Below are positions 33,115-41,097 of a stretch of 64,000 bases of DNA, in pieces. Each line of letters opens with the position of its first letter. The stretch's first letter is position 1. The DNA is from Streptomyces rugosispiralis (GTDB lineage: Bacteria; Actinomycetota; Actinomycetes; Streptomycetales; Streptomycetaceae). The position numbers and the translations under genes are program-made. The stretch spans positions 25,037 through 89,036 of the forward strand of contig NZ_JANIAA010000042.1 of NCBI RefSeq assembly GCF_024505145.1. The letters run 5' to 3'. The notes below the pieces were generated by a model that saw nothing but the letters and a program-made list of their open reading frames with translations, searched no databases and was not told where the DNA came from.

Positions 33115-33750
33115 ATGTACCACTACGCAGTCACCGAACCCCGACCACGCCGATGTGTTCTTCCCTTCAATGCCGAAGCCCCTCAAGTGGCCGACCTGCG
33201 CCGAGCAGTGAGAGCAGAACTTGCCGCCTGGGGCATGCTGACCCTTGTCGACGAAGCACAACTGATCGTCACCGAGCTGGCGTCGAACGTGATCAAACAC
33301 GTCGGCCAGGGCACCGCAGCCACTCTCGTTCTCGATGCCGACGCGGATCAGCTACGCGTAGAACTGCACGACATCAGCCACAAGGAGCCTCAGAGCCTCC
33401 ACCCGACTTCCGAGGAAGAATCTGGCCGCGGCCTGCAACTCCTCGCAGACCTCTCAACGGCATGGGGTACGACTCGCACGGCGGTCGGTAAAGCGGTCTG
33501 GTGCGAGCTTCGTATCGTCCGGGACGAATCCCGCCGCCGAATCCAGCGTGCAACGGTCGTCATGGAGGCGTACGGTCACACGGTCGGCAGCCCGGCTGCG
33601 CGGCTTACCCGCTGCCCGGTCCTGGAAGAGTCGGTAACCAGTCTGATCTTGGACCTCCTGCACTGGCTCACTGCCCACGGCCTCGACCCCGACGATATCC
33701 TCGACCGCGCCCAGACCCACTTCGAGTCAGGTTTGAATGCGGTTGGGTAA
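33115..33750 (+). CDS. HATPase-type (anti-sigma-factor-like) protein
   Basis: 211 residues. The N-terminal half is a GHKL ATPase domain of the RsbW/SpoIIAB kind: the N-box VDEAQLIVTELASNVIKHVG is near residues 45-64, the G1 box is weak (VELHDISHKEP, where Asp-x-Gly is expected), and the G2 box SGRGLQLLADLSTAWG is near 105. The C-terminal 70 residues are specific and lack known motifs. Together with WhiJ-like and DUF397 genes this forms the AbaA-like triad seen repeatedly in Streptomyces. ATG 33115 has AAGGGAG nine bases upstream; GTG 33109 is an alternative. Confidence 0.88.
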   Translation: MYHYAVTEPRPRRCVLPFNAEAPQVADLRRAVRAELAAWGMLTLVDEAQLIVTELASNVIKHVGQGTAATLVLDADADQLRVELHDISHKEPQSLHPTSEEESGRGLQLLADLSTAWGTTRTAVGKAVWCELRIVRDESRRRIQRATVVMEAYGHTVGSPAARLTRCPVLEESVTSLILDLLHWLTAHGLDPDDILDRAQTHFESGLNAVG

Positions 33751-33999
33751 GCGGGCTTGACGCCCTACGAGTTCAGAGTACGTCCTGTGAGGTGAGCTAT
33801 CCGTTTCGGAGTATCGAAGTTCAATCCACCACCGTTCCTGTTCTGTAAACAATACACGCATAGGCCGGTTACATCGGGATTCGCTCAAAGAACTCGACTT
33901 CTCGCAGGGAATTGCCGAGTGAAACTGGTGAGTTAAGTTTCGAGTAGTACTGATACCCGTCACTCAATCCACTTAGCTGAGCGCTGCGTTGTAGGGCTC

Positions 34000-34761
34000 C
34001 TACTCGACCTCGCCAGTTTCGCCGCTCTCAATCAATTGGATCACTTCTTCCGAGAGCTCACCTGCGAAGAATGCCTGGATGCGGTTACGAGATAGCTCCG
34101 ACGGCGTCTTACTGGGCTTGGGCATGTTTAGAGGGTGGGACCACCATCGCCCCGGGTGCAACTCGTCCCATGGAGGTCGTCTGCTGTCCCGGCGTCGATT
34201 GGCCCCAGGGTCGTGGTTGCCGAATCCGTCAACCACGCTATTCCAGAGGGGGTGATATTGTCTGATCATTACTCGTTCAGCGAGGCTTACGAAAGCCTCG
34301 ATGGCGACCAGGTATCGGACGCGAAAGTCACCAACATCTAGGTCCCGGGCTGCCTTGATGGAGTCCTTGTGCTCCTCGATTCGATCCCATAGTGCGGTCG
34401 ACTTCTTGCTCAGGTCTTCGGACCCCTTCCGAGTTCCCTTGGGTCGCGCCTGCCCTACATAGATGGGAATTGCGCAGTCCTCTGAGTTAATTGGAGCGTA
34501 CAACTCGTGCGGACCGATGTAATAGATCGCGTACACGCCAGCGCCGAAAGTGTGCGGCATCTGGTCGAGGGGCTCAGCCGGGCGTCTCAGAAGCTCTGCT
34601 TCAACACTGCGACCTAGATTATCGAGGTCGAGGGGGTTGTATGGATCGAAAGTCTGTGCCGTGGCAGCCCAAACTTTCATGTTGCGCCGCTTTTTATGCG
34701 GGCGCTTTGGGGCGACCTGCTGCTCGTCTTCCGAGGGCGGAGGCGAGGGCGGCGTCGACAA
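34000..34761 (-). CDS. Eco29kI-family restriction endonuclease (GIY-YIG)
   Basis: 253 residues. GIY-YIG nuclease core: Gly75-Val-Tyr77 in GVYAIYYIG, Tyr101-Val-Gly103 in PIYVGQARP, Arg106, Glu162 in AERVMIRQYH and Asn174 in PLWNSVVDGFGNHDPG. This set matches the catalytic residues I know for Eco29kI (Tyr, Tyr, Arg, Glu, Asn). Eco29kI cuts CCGCGG; the same site here is possible but unproven. The C-terminal PWDELHPGR segment is also Eco29kI-like. The codon use and GC are clearly lower than in flanking core genes, suggesting horizontal gain. It lies next to a second GIY-YIG protein and across from the methyltransferase. Confidence 0.85.
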   Translation of the reverse strand: MSTPPSPPPSEDEQQVAPKRPHKKRRNMKVWAATAQTFDPYNPLDLDNLGRSVEAELLRRPAEPLDQMPHTFGAGVYAIYYIGPHELYAPINSEDCAIPIYVGQARPKGTRKGSEDLSKKSTALWDRIEEHKDSIKAARDLDVGDFRVRYLVAIEAFVSLAERVMIRQYHPLWNSVVDGFGNHDPGANRRRDSRRPPWDELHPGRWWSHPLNMPKPSKTPSELSRNRIQAFFAGELSEEVIQLIESGETGEVE

Positions 34762-34827
34762 GGTTCCTCCGATTCACTCTTCCTAGTGTCCTGATTAGCT
34801 CATGCATGGACTTCGTACGGGCGTATA

Positions 34828-35628
34828 TCAGTCGGAGTAAATGATGTCTGCGCCCCGGTAGTACCGCCACCCGCTTGGATAATCCTCGATCTTGGGATAC
34901 ATGATCACATATCCTGGCAACGCAGTGATCTGCCAACCCGAGGGGAGTGATTTCGAAATCAACACAAGCAAATCGTGGGCGCTAATTGGAAGTTTAGGAA
35001 CGGATACATATATTTCGTCGAAGTGCTTAGAACTTTCGTACCGGAAGACATATGGAAGTTGCTGCTTGACGGACTGGAGTAGTGTGCTCAGCGTGAGCGT
35101 GCCGTCTAAGGTGGCCACCTCATGGGGCAGTGCGGTGCACTCATAGTAAAGGTCGATCGGATAATAGCGATCGAAGTGATCGTCGTCGACTTCGGTCATG
35201 TCGCGGCGCTTGCCTGGGTCGTTGTTCCCGAAGCCGTTATAGTTCCACGGGACCTCGCCCTGCTCTCTGTGCTTATTGATCAACAAGCGTTCCGGCGCTA
35301 CAGCCCCGAAGTCCTCGTCGACGTACAGGCAGGTGAAGCTCATGTCCCTTATGTCGATGTTGGAACGACCTGAGATCTTTCGGAAGTGCTTCTCTATCCG
35401 CTGAGGAAGTGAGCGGTCGGCCTTCCCGACATAGACGAGGTCGTCGTGCAAGTAGAGCTGGTAGACGCCTGGGCGGGGGTGCAGGCTGCGAATGTTCTCA
35501 AGCGTGAGAGGCGCGGGAGTGAGACCTTCGAGGGCGTACGCCAACTGATCACCGAGCGCTTTGGTGATGCTGAGCTTGAACTCGGCGTCGTGCGCGAGTT
35601 GCGTGTCGCCGTGAGCGTGCGGCGTCAT
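34828..35628 (-). CDS. Second GIY-YIG nuclease-family protein
   Basis: 266 residues. Compact GIY-YIG core: Gly54-Val-Tyr56, Tyr66-Val-Gly68, Arg77, Glu113 in APERLLINKH and Asn129 in VPWNYNGFGNNDPGKRRD. The GFGN-DPG block is shared with the Eco29kI-like neighbour, so the two are distant paralogues. From about residue 160 the sequences differ completely; the C-terminal half here (YPIDLYYEC ... WQITALPGYVIMYPKIEDYP) matches nothing I know and may set DNA specificity. ATG 35628 has AGGGGG upstream. It precedes the Eco29kI-like gene by 66 bases, so they are probably co-transcribed. A heteromeric enzyme or a second specificity are both possible. Confidence 0.75.
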   Translation of the reverse strand: MTPHAHGDTQLAHDAEFKLSITKALGDQLAYALEGLTPAPLTLENIRSLHPRPGVYQLYLHDDLVYVGKADRSLPQRIEKHFRKISGRSNIDIRDMSFTCLYVDEDFGAVAPERLLINKHREQGEVPWNYNGFGNNDPGKRRDMTEVDDDHFDRYYPIDLYYECTALPHEVATLDGTLTLSTLLQSVKQQLPYVFRYESSKHFDEIYVSVPKLPISAHDLLVLISKSLPSGWQITALPGYVIMYPKIEDYPSGWRYYRGADIIYSD

Positions 35629-35731
35629 TGGGTGAGCCCCCTAGCCATTGTGATCAACAAGACCCTATACACGCTACTGGATCCCGAAAAGTTCTTCTGT
35701 GGCTAGATGTCGAAGGTCGCCAACTCCGCGG

Positions 35732-35743
35732 TATGCTTTGCGC
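35732..35743 (+). promoter_or_regulatory. -10 element of a probable leaderless methyltransferase message
   Basis: TATGCT at 35732-35737 lies exactly where a -10 would put the start of transcription at the A of the ATG at 35744. No ribosome binding site is present. A near-palindrome TTGTGATCAACAA at 35648-35660 lies in the same intergenic region and could be a control site for the divergent restriction genes. Confidence 0.5.
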
Positions 35744-37063
35744 ATGTCTGATCTGGAAGAAGGTCGCCTCGAAGTAGGTACCTCCGTCGAGCTGTTCGCT
35801 GGCGGCGGAGGGCTCGCGATGGCCGTCCACAATGCTGGCTTCCGGCCGCTGCTGGTGAACGAGTTCCACAAGCGGGCCTGCGAGACTCTTCGTGCCAACC
35901 TGGCCGTGTCACGGGACAAGAGTGACAGGACTGTCTCAACGGGCGAGGAATGGCCACTCGTCGAAGGTGACGTGCGCGACATCCCCAGCTTCGACTTCCT
36001 CGAGGGCCGGGTCGATGTCCTCGCGGGTGGGCCGCCCTGTCAGCCGTTCAGTCTTGGCGGAGCCCATAAGGGCACGGAAGACGAGCGGAACATGTTTCCG
36101 CAGATGTTTCGGGCGATTCGAGAGATGAGACCCAAGGCAGTCATCTGCGAGAACGTCCGTGGCCTGCTACGTCCATCTTTCGAGCCGTACTTCAATTACA
36201 TCCTGAATGAGATGCGCTTGCCTTTTGTTCAACGGGACGACCGGGTGAGTTGGGAGGAGCATAATAGAATTCTTGAGAAAAGCCTCAAAGAGGGCTCGGT
36301 AGACCCGTCTCGGAGATACGAGGTGTACCCTATTGAAGTAAATGCCGCGAACTATGGTGTGCCGCAGATACGCCACCGTGTGATCATCATCGCTTTTCGG
36401 GCGGACCTTACGGTTAAATGGGAAGAGTTCCAGCCGGAAGAAGAGTACTCGGAAGCAGCGCTCATCCACTCGATGCAGGAGGGAGGAACGTATTGGAAGC
36501 GCCATGATGATGTGGACGATCGAGTCAAGGAACAGGTCATCGATAGGCTGCCACCGATGCTCGATGTGCCAGACGGCAAGAAGCCCTGGAGGACACTGCG
36601 CGACGCGCTCAAGGGAATCGACTGGGAAGACGGAACGCCCGCCGAGAAGCCACTACCTGAGGTACTTGAGCATCATCTAAAGCCCAAGAGTCCAGCTGAC
36701 CGGGTGGTGGGAGGTGTCCGCGATCACGTCGCCTGGCCTGGTGCACGTAAGTACGCCGGCCACACCCCGAATGTGTTGGACAGGCCTGCGAAGACCGTGA
36801 AGGCTGGGGTGCACGGTGTGCCCGGTGGTGAGTCGGTCATGGAGCTGGATGACGATACCTTTGACGAAGGTAAGGGTTATCGATATATGACGGTGCGCGA
36901 GACCGCGCGCGTCATGACTTTCCCAGACAGGTGGGTCCTAGAGGGGCCACGCGGCGAGAAGATGAGGCAGCTTGGAAACGCTGTCCCGGTGAAGCTGGGT
37001 GAGATCTTCGCCAGGGCCGTAGCTGCCGCGCTGGAAGACGCGTCTAAGAGGAAGCGGAAGTGA
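35744..37063 (+). CDS. DNA (cytosine-5-)-methyltransferase
   Basis: 439 residues with all main m5C motifs: I FAGGGG (18-23), IV PPCQPFS with catalytic Cys99, VI ENV (136-138), VIII QIRHR (Gln208, Arg210, Arg212), IX (RPAKTVKAGVHG, in the variable-region end) and X GNAVP near 418. Target-recognition region about 225-375. It should protect the host against the divergent GIY-YIG nucleases. M.Eco29kI is also a C5 enzyme, which supports pairing. The ATG at 35744 is preferred over the open frame to 35699 because the -10 hexamer would lie inside the longer gene. It overlaps the Vsr gene by four bases (GTGA). Confidence 0.95.
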   Translation: MSDLEEGRLEVGTSVELFAGGGGLAMAVHNAGFRPLLVNEFHKRACETLRANLAVSRDKSDRTVSTGEEWPLVEGDVRDIPSFDFLEGRVDVLAGGPPCQPFSLGGAHKGTEDERNMFPQMFRAIREMRPKAVICENVRGLLRPSFEPYFNYILNEMRLPFVQRDDRVSWEEHNRILEKSLKEGSVDPSRRYEVYPIEVNAANYGVPQIRHRVIIIAFRADLTVKWEEFQPEEEYSEAALIHSMQEGGTYWKRHDDVDDRVKEQVIDRLPPMLDVPDGKKPWRTLRDALKGIDWEDGTPAEKPLPEVLEHHLKPKSPADRVVGGVRDHVAWPGARKYAGHTPNVLDRPAKTVKAGVHGVPGGESVMELDDDTFDEGKGYRYMTVRETARVMTFPDRWVLEGPRGEKMRQLGNAVPVKLGEIFARAVAAALEDASKRKRK

Positions 37064-37839
37064 CTGGGGCCGCGAGTGCTCGATCTCGGCGTTGGAAGGA
37101 CCGAACGCCTCCGGAACGCGCATGGAAGCCAAAGGCTGACATGAACGCTGCCGCTCGTGTGGCGGAGCAAGATCGTGCTGCTGGAGGGCAGCACAGGCGG
37201 ACGGTTGACGTCGGCGAGGGGAGATTCGCACGCGCCTCGATCGCGTTGCGCGTGTACCAACGCACGCGGCGGATTCGAGCGTATCTGCGTTGGTCGGAGG
37301 CTGGCCGAACTAGGGAACGCTATGTCGGAGAGGTGGATGGCTCCACTCGCGCTGCGAACCTGAAGCAAGCGTGGGCGGCGGCCTGGGCTCTCGAGCTTCT
37401 CTCTGAAGAGCCAGCTCCAGCAGGTTCATGGGCCTCATCACGTGAGACGCGTGCGATCATGGCTGCCAATAGGGGGCGAGACACCAGGCCGGAACTCCTT
37501 CTTCGGAGAGCATTGCACAGACGTGGTCTGCGCTATCGAGTTTCGATGAGGCCGCTACCAAAGTTGCGGCGCACAGCCGACGTAGTGTTCACCAAGGCTC
37601 AGGTCGCAGTATTCGTTGATGGCTGCTTCTGGCACGGATGTCCCGAACACCATCGACCGGCGACCAAGCAGAACAGCGGCTTCTGGCGGCAGAAAATAGA
37701 GGGGAATCGCGCACGCGACCGGGAGACCGACCAATTGCTCCAAGAAGCTGGCTGGAGTGTGATTCGTGTGTGGGAGCACGAAGATCCCGACGAGGCGGCG
37801 GTGTGCATCACCGAGATCGTGCGATCTCGAGCCCAATGA
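37060..37839 (+). CDS. vsr: Vsr-type mismatch endonuclease with N-terminal extension
   Basis: 259 residues; normal Vsr has about 150. The C-terminal part (about 120-255) is Vsr: SSRETRAIMAANRGRDTRPELLLRRALH, LRRTADVVFTKAQVAVFVDGCFWHGCPEHHRPATKQNSGFWRQKI and NRARDRETDQLLQEAGWSVIRVWEHE. It includes the catalytic Asp in TADVVF and the zinc-binding Cys/His in CFWHGCPEHH. It nicks at T:G mismatches made by deamination of 5-methylcytosine. The first 115 residues are extra: basic, then IALRVYQRTRRIRAYLRWSEAGRTRERYVGEV, which looks like a small beta-sheet nucleic-acid-binding unit. Start GTG 37060 overlaps the methyltransferase stop, so the two are translationally coupled. Confidence 0.9.
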   Translation: MTGAASARSRRWKDRTPPERAWKPKADMNAAARVAEQDRAAGGQHRRTVDVGEGRFARASIALRVYQRTRRIRAYLRWSEAGRTRERYVGEVDGSTRAANLKQAWAAAWALELLSEEPAPAGSWASSRETRAIMAANRGRDTRPELLLRRALHRRGLRYRVSMRPLPKLRRTADVVFTKAQVAVFVDGCFWHGCPEHHRPATKQNSGFWRQKIEGNRARDRETDQLLQEAGWSVIRVWEHEDPDEAAVCITEIVRSRAQ

Positions 37840-37957
37840 ACCCGACACTTGTCGCGTCCTCCGCGAACAGAGCCACCTTTTCACGGCTGCCTGCGGGCCT
37901 ACGGCTCCGTCCTTTCGTTCCTACTCGCAAGGATCGTGGCTGCGTCGAATGCTCTTA

Positions 37958-38606
37958 GGGGTCCTTGCGGAAAGTTCTTGTTGTGGCACGGTGGAGTTGT
38001 ACGTGGTTCCGTGCTGTGTGTTGTGTGTGTGGGGGGCACCATGACACCTGGGCCGGCTACGGGCAGCGGACCGTCTGGACTTCTCCCGCGTCGCGGTCAA
38101 TGTCTCGCACGTGCAGGTCAAGCGCAGACGACGCAGCCCAAAAGCCGGTCCGAGCCCGGTTGACCGTGCGCGGCCCGGGCTCGAAACACCACGTGCTGAC
38201 CGACGCGCACGGCAACCCGCTGCGGGTGCCGCACACCGGCGGACACCGCAACGACATCACCCAGCTCCTGCCGCTGGTCGACGATCTGCCGCCGGTACGG
38301 GGCAAGCGGGGTCGGCCCCGGCGCAAGCCCCGCGAACTGTATGCCGACCGTGGCTACGACCACGACAGCTACCGCCGCCGTCTGCGTGAGCGTGGCATCG
38401 TCCCGAAGATTGCCCGGCGTGGTCAGCCACACGGCTCGGGTCTGGGGCGGGTGCGGTGGGTTGCCGAGTCCGCCATTGCCTGGCTCCACGGCCCTCGCCG
38501 TTTACGAACCCGCTGGGAAGCCCGAGACGACATGCATGACGCCTTCCTTCAGCTCGCGCACTGCATGACCCTCGCTCGCAAGATCCCAGCTTTTTGAAAG
38601 GGCCCC
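37958..38606 (+). mobile_element. Internally deleted IS5-family element with intact ends
   Basis: Ends are imperfect inverted repeats: GGGGTCCTTGCGGAAAG on the left and GGGGCCCTTTCAAAAAG read inward from the right. TTA stands on both sides (37955-37957 and 38607-38609) as a three-base target duplication. The element is 649 bases long, shorter than full relatives of about 850, because the transposase N-terminus is missing. Confidence 0.8.
38048..38597 (+). pseudogene. IS5-family transposase remnant, truncated and frameshifted
   Basis: The 3' part encodes the end of a DDE transposase: KHHVLTDAHGNPLRVPHTGGHRNDITQLLPLVDDLP, YADRGYDHDSYRRRLRERGIVPKIARRG and RWVAESAIAWLHGPRRLRTRWEARDDMH, with the final Glu of the DDE triad in AESAIAW. 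Upstream, LDFSRVAVNVSHVQVKR...GPSPVDRARPG is in another frame, so a one-base shift lies near 38175. The first half of the protein is gone. It cannot be active. Confidence 0.85.
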
Positions 38607-38681
38607 TTAGCGGGGGAGTTGTTCTGCGAGCGGTGCGATCGCATTGCGCTGACGTCAGTACGTTCATGCATAGTTTCAAGC

Positions 38682-39782
38682 ATGGATATACGCGAACTGC
38701 TTGTTGGCGTGGCCAGTACATATGACACGGGGGCCGGTTTGAAGAAGGGTGTACCCGGCCAGGAGCTGCTGAGGAGTGTGAGAGGCCGGCGCTTGGAGGG
38801 GTTGCCGGTCGGCTATAAGGCCGCAGGGTACGGAGGGAAGGGTGGCGCTACCGAGACTCCGTGGATCGGCGTTATGGATCCTGAGATCACAGAGGATCCA
38901 AAGCGGGGGCTCTACCTTGCGTACATCTTCGCGGCCGATCTCAGCACGGTCTCGCTGACGCTGCAGCAAGGTGTCACGTCACTGGAAGGGCGTCTAGGCC
39001 GCGGAGTGAGGCGTCGCATGTACCTAAGCAGGAGAGCCCAGCTCTTGTTTGAAGGACTGCCACAAGATCTTGTGAAGGGCTGGGGCATCCGTCTTGACCT
39101 TAAGAGCGGGGTAGACCGAGCTCGTTCGTATGAGGCGGGCAGTGTCGTGGCGCGGGCCTACAGGATTACCTCCATGCCATCCGAGATCAAGTTGCGTGAG
39201 GATCTCTGGCACATGGCCGAAGTCCTGCAACACGCGGCTGCCGTGGAGCGGAACCTCAGAGACGAGATGGCCTCCAACGGGCTACCGGTCACCAAGCGCG
39301 TAGCGGGTGAGGAAGAAGAACACGCAGGCCTGGACGGCTTCCGCCCGAAGGATGGCAGCGACTACTACGTGCTTATCCGTCAGCGGAAGATCAAGAAGTC
39401 TCGTAGTCACGAAGTGCTGGTCCGCTTGTTCGGCGAGTACATCGAGGAGCGTGGCTTCGTGCCGATCACAACGAAGATGCACCCCAAGGACATTGTGCTG
39501 CGGCGGGACGGTGTGGAGTGGCTGGTGGAAGCCAAGACCGTGAAGCGAGGCAACCCCACCAAGGCAGTGCGTGAGGCGCTGGGACAGCTCTACGAGTACA
39601 GCCACTTCTTGTACGAGGAGCAGGGGAAGGGCGAGCCGTTCCTTCTGGCGCTCTTTACCGAGGACATCAAGGCATATGCCCCCTATCTCGAGAAGCGGGG
39701 CATCGCGTCCATCTGGAAGACGGTGGACGGGTGGGCGGGGTCGCCTATGGCTGTCGCTTGGGGAATGGTTGACGAGCAGTAA
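38682..39782 (+). CDS. MrcB_N-domain protein with PD-(D/E)XK-like nuclease end
   Basis: 366 residues. The first about 190 match the MrcB N-terminal (DUF3578) pattern: MDIRELLVGVASTYDTGAG, LPVGYKAAGYGGKGG, TPWIGVMDPEITEDPKRGLYLAYIFAADLSTVSLTLQQG. The C-terminal 110 residues carry a PD-(D/E)XK-like core: LVRLFGEYIEERGF, HPKDIVLRRDGVEWLVEAKTVKRGN (Asp ... Glu-x-Lys), then REALGQLYEYSHFLY. There is no AAA GTPase as in McrBC, so it is a single-chain candidate for modification-dependent restriction or another defence role. A CATAGT hexamer at 38669-38674 and lack of a ribosome site suggest a leaderless start at 38682. Confidence 0.8.
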   Translation: MDIRELLVGVASTYDTGAGLKKGVPGQELLRSVRGRRLEGLPVGYKAAGYGGKGGATETPWIGVMDPEITEDPKRGLYLAYIFAADLSTVSLTLQQGVTSLEGRLGRGVRRRMYLSRRAQLLFEGLPQDLVKGWGIRLDLKSGVDRARSYEAGSVVARAYRITSMPSEIKLREDLWHMAEVLQHAAAVERNLRDEMASNGLPVTKRVAGEEEEHAGLDGFRPKDGSDYYVLIRQRKIKKSRSHEVLVRLFGEYIEERGFVPITTKMHPKDIVLRRDGVEWLVEAKTVKRGNPTKAVREALGQLYEYSHFLYEEQGKGEPFLLALFTEDIKAYAPYLEKRGIASIWKTVDGWAGSPMAVAWGMVDEQ

Positions 39783-39805
39783 CGATCCTTCGCTCTGCGT
39801 GCTTG

Positions 39806-39838
39806 CGGGCACCCGCGCCCTGCTGGCGCGGGTGCCCG
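39806..39838. terminator. Bidirectional terminator at end of defence island
   Basis: Perfect 14-base-pair stem CGGGCACCCGCGCC / GGCGCGGGTGCCCG with a five-base loop, between convergent genes ending at 39782 and 39854. Confidence 0.85.
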
Positions 39839-39853
39839 GATCGTTGAGCGGGC

Positions 39854-41044
39854 TCAGCGCAGGGCGCTGAGCTTTTGCCAGGAGGGGTAGGGGAGGTTCC
39901 AGTCGCCGAAGCCGTTGCCGGTGGAGACCGTGGCGCGGGTGGAGCCGGATATTTCGACGATGTCGCCTCGGGTCGCGCGGTTGTAGAACCACTTGCCGTC
40001 GGCGAGGGACATGCCGACGCAGCCGTGGCTTTGGTTGGACTGGCCGAAGTAGCCGAGGCCCTCGTTCCAGGGGGCGGCGTGGGCGTAGGTGCCCGAGGTG
40101 GTGAGGTGGACGGCCCAGGGGACGTCCTTGTTGTAGGGGTCGGCTATGCCGACGGACTCGCTGGTCATATTGACCATGGGGGCCTTGTCGAGGACGACCA
40201 TGGTGCCGTTCCAGGTGGGGTAGGAGGGCTGGCCGGCGGATATGGGGATGGTCTTCTGCTTCTGGCCGTCCTCGTAGACGGTCATCGTGTGGTTCTTGAT
40301 GTCGACCTTGGAGATCCGGGCCGTGCCGATGGTGAAGGTGGTCGAGACATCGCGGCGGAGGTAGCGGGAGTCGCCGGTGTTCACGCCGCTGAGGCGGGCG
40401 CGGAGGGTGACTTTGGTGCCCTTGTGCCAGTAGGCCTTGGGGCGCCAGTCGACGCGCTCGATGCCGGTGAGGGGGTCCTTGACCCAGCCCCAGGACCCTT
40501 CGACCTTCGGGCTGGTGGAGATGGAGAGGCTGCGCTCCACCGCTGCCTTGTCGGTGACGGGATGGTCGAAGGCCAGGGAGACCGGCTGGCCCACGCCGAC
40601 GGTGGCGCTCTTGGACGGGGTGACGGTGACGCCGTTGACCTGCTGGGCGGCGCGGGTGCGGAAGGTGGAGTGCTGGACGGCGGTTTTGCCGGCGGCGTTG
40701 GTGGCCGTGGCCTCGACGGTGTAGGTCGTGCCCGGGGTCATGGTGCGGTTGGAGCGCCAGCTGGTCTTGGAGTGGGAGAGGGCGCCCGTCACCGGGACGG
40801 CCTGGGAACCCGCGCCGTCGGGGACGATGCGGACCTTGGTGAGGGTGCCGTGGGAGGCGGCCACCTTGACCGGGGCGTCGGGGGCTATCGCCGCCGAGTC
40901 GCTGCCCGGGGTGATGGTGATCCGGGCGGGCTTGGCGTCGGCCGGGTCCACCGAGGCGGATTTCGACGCCGACTGGCATCCGGCGAGCAGGGCGACGGCG
41001 ATGGCGGGCACCGTGAGGGTGCGCAGGGAACGTACGGAGAGCAC
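39854..41044 (-). CDS. L,D-transpeptidase lipoprotein (YkuD domain)
   Basis: 396 residues. Lipobox ALLAGC near residue 20, so it is lipid-anchored outside the membrane. Two immunoglobulin-like domains follow (about 35-245), as in mycobacterial Ldt enzymes. The YkuD catalytic domain has HAAPWNEG and the active site SHGCVG (339-344) with catalytic Cys342. It makes 3-3 cross-links in peptidoglycan. GTG 41044 is chosen because AAGAGG precedes it and it gives a proper lipoprotein signal; the frame is open to 41176. It lies 53 bases downstream of the anti-sigma-like gene, so it may belong to that operon. Confidence 0.93.
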   Translation of the reverse strand: MLSVRSLRTLTVPAIAVALLAGCQSASKSASVDPADAKPARITITPGSDSAAIAPDAPVKVAASHGTLTKVRIVPDGAGSQAVPVTGALSHSKTSWRSNRTMTPGTTYTVEATATNAAGKTAVQHSTFRTRAAQQVNGVTVTPSKSATVGVGQPVSLAFDHPVTDKAAVERSLSISTSPKVEGSWGWVKDPLTGIERVDWRPKAYWHKGTKVTLRARLSGVNTGDSRYLRRDVSTTFTIGTARISKVDIKNHTMTVYEDGQKQKTIPISAGQPSYPTWNGTMVVLDKAPMVNMTSESVGIADPYNKDVPWAVHLTTSGTYAHAAPWNEGLGYFGQSNQSHGCVGMSLADGKWFYNRATRGDIVEISGSTRATVSTGNGFGDWNLPYPSWQKLSALR

Positions 41045-41097
41045 GGCGGACCTCTTGCGGGAGTCGTGAGGGGTGGTGGCGGGAGCGGAGGAGTGGG

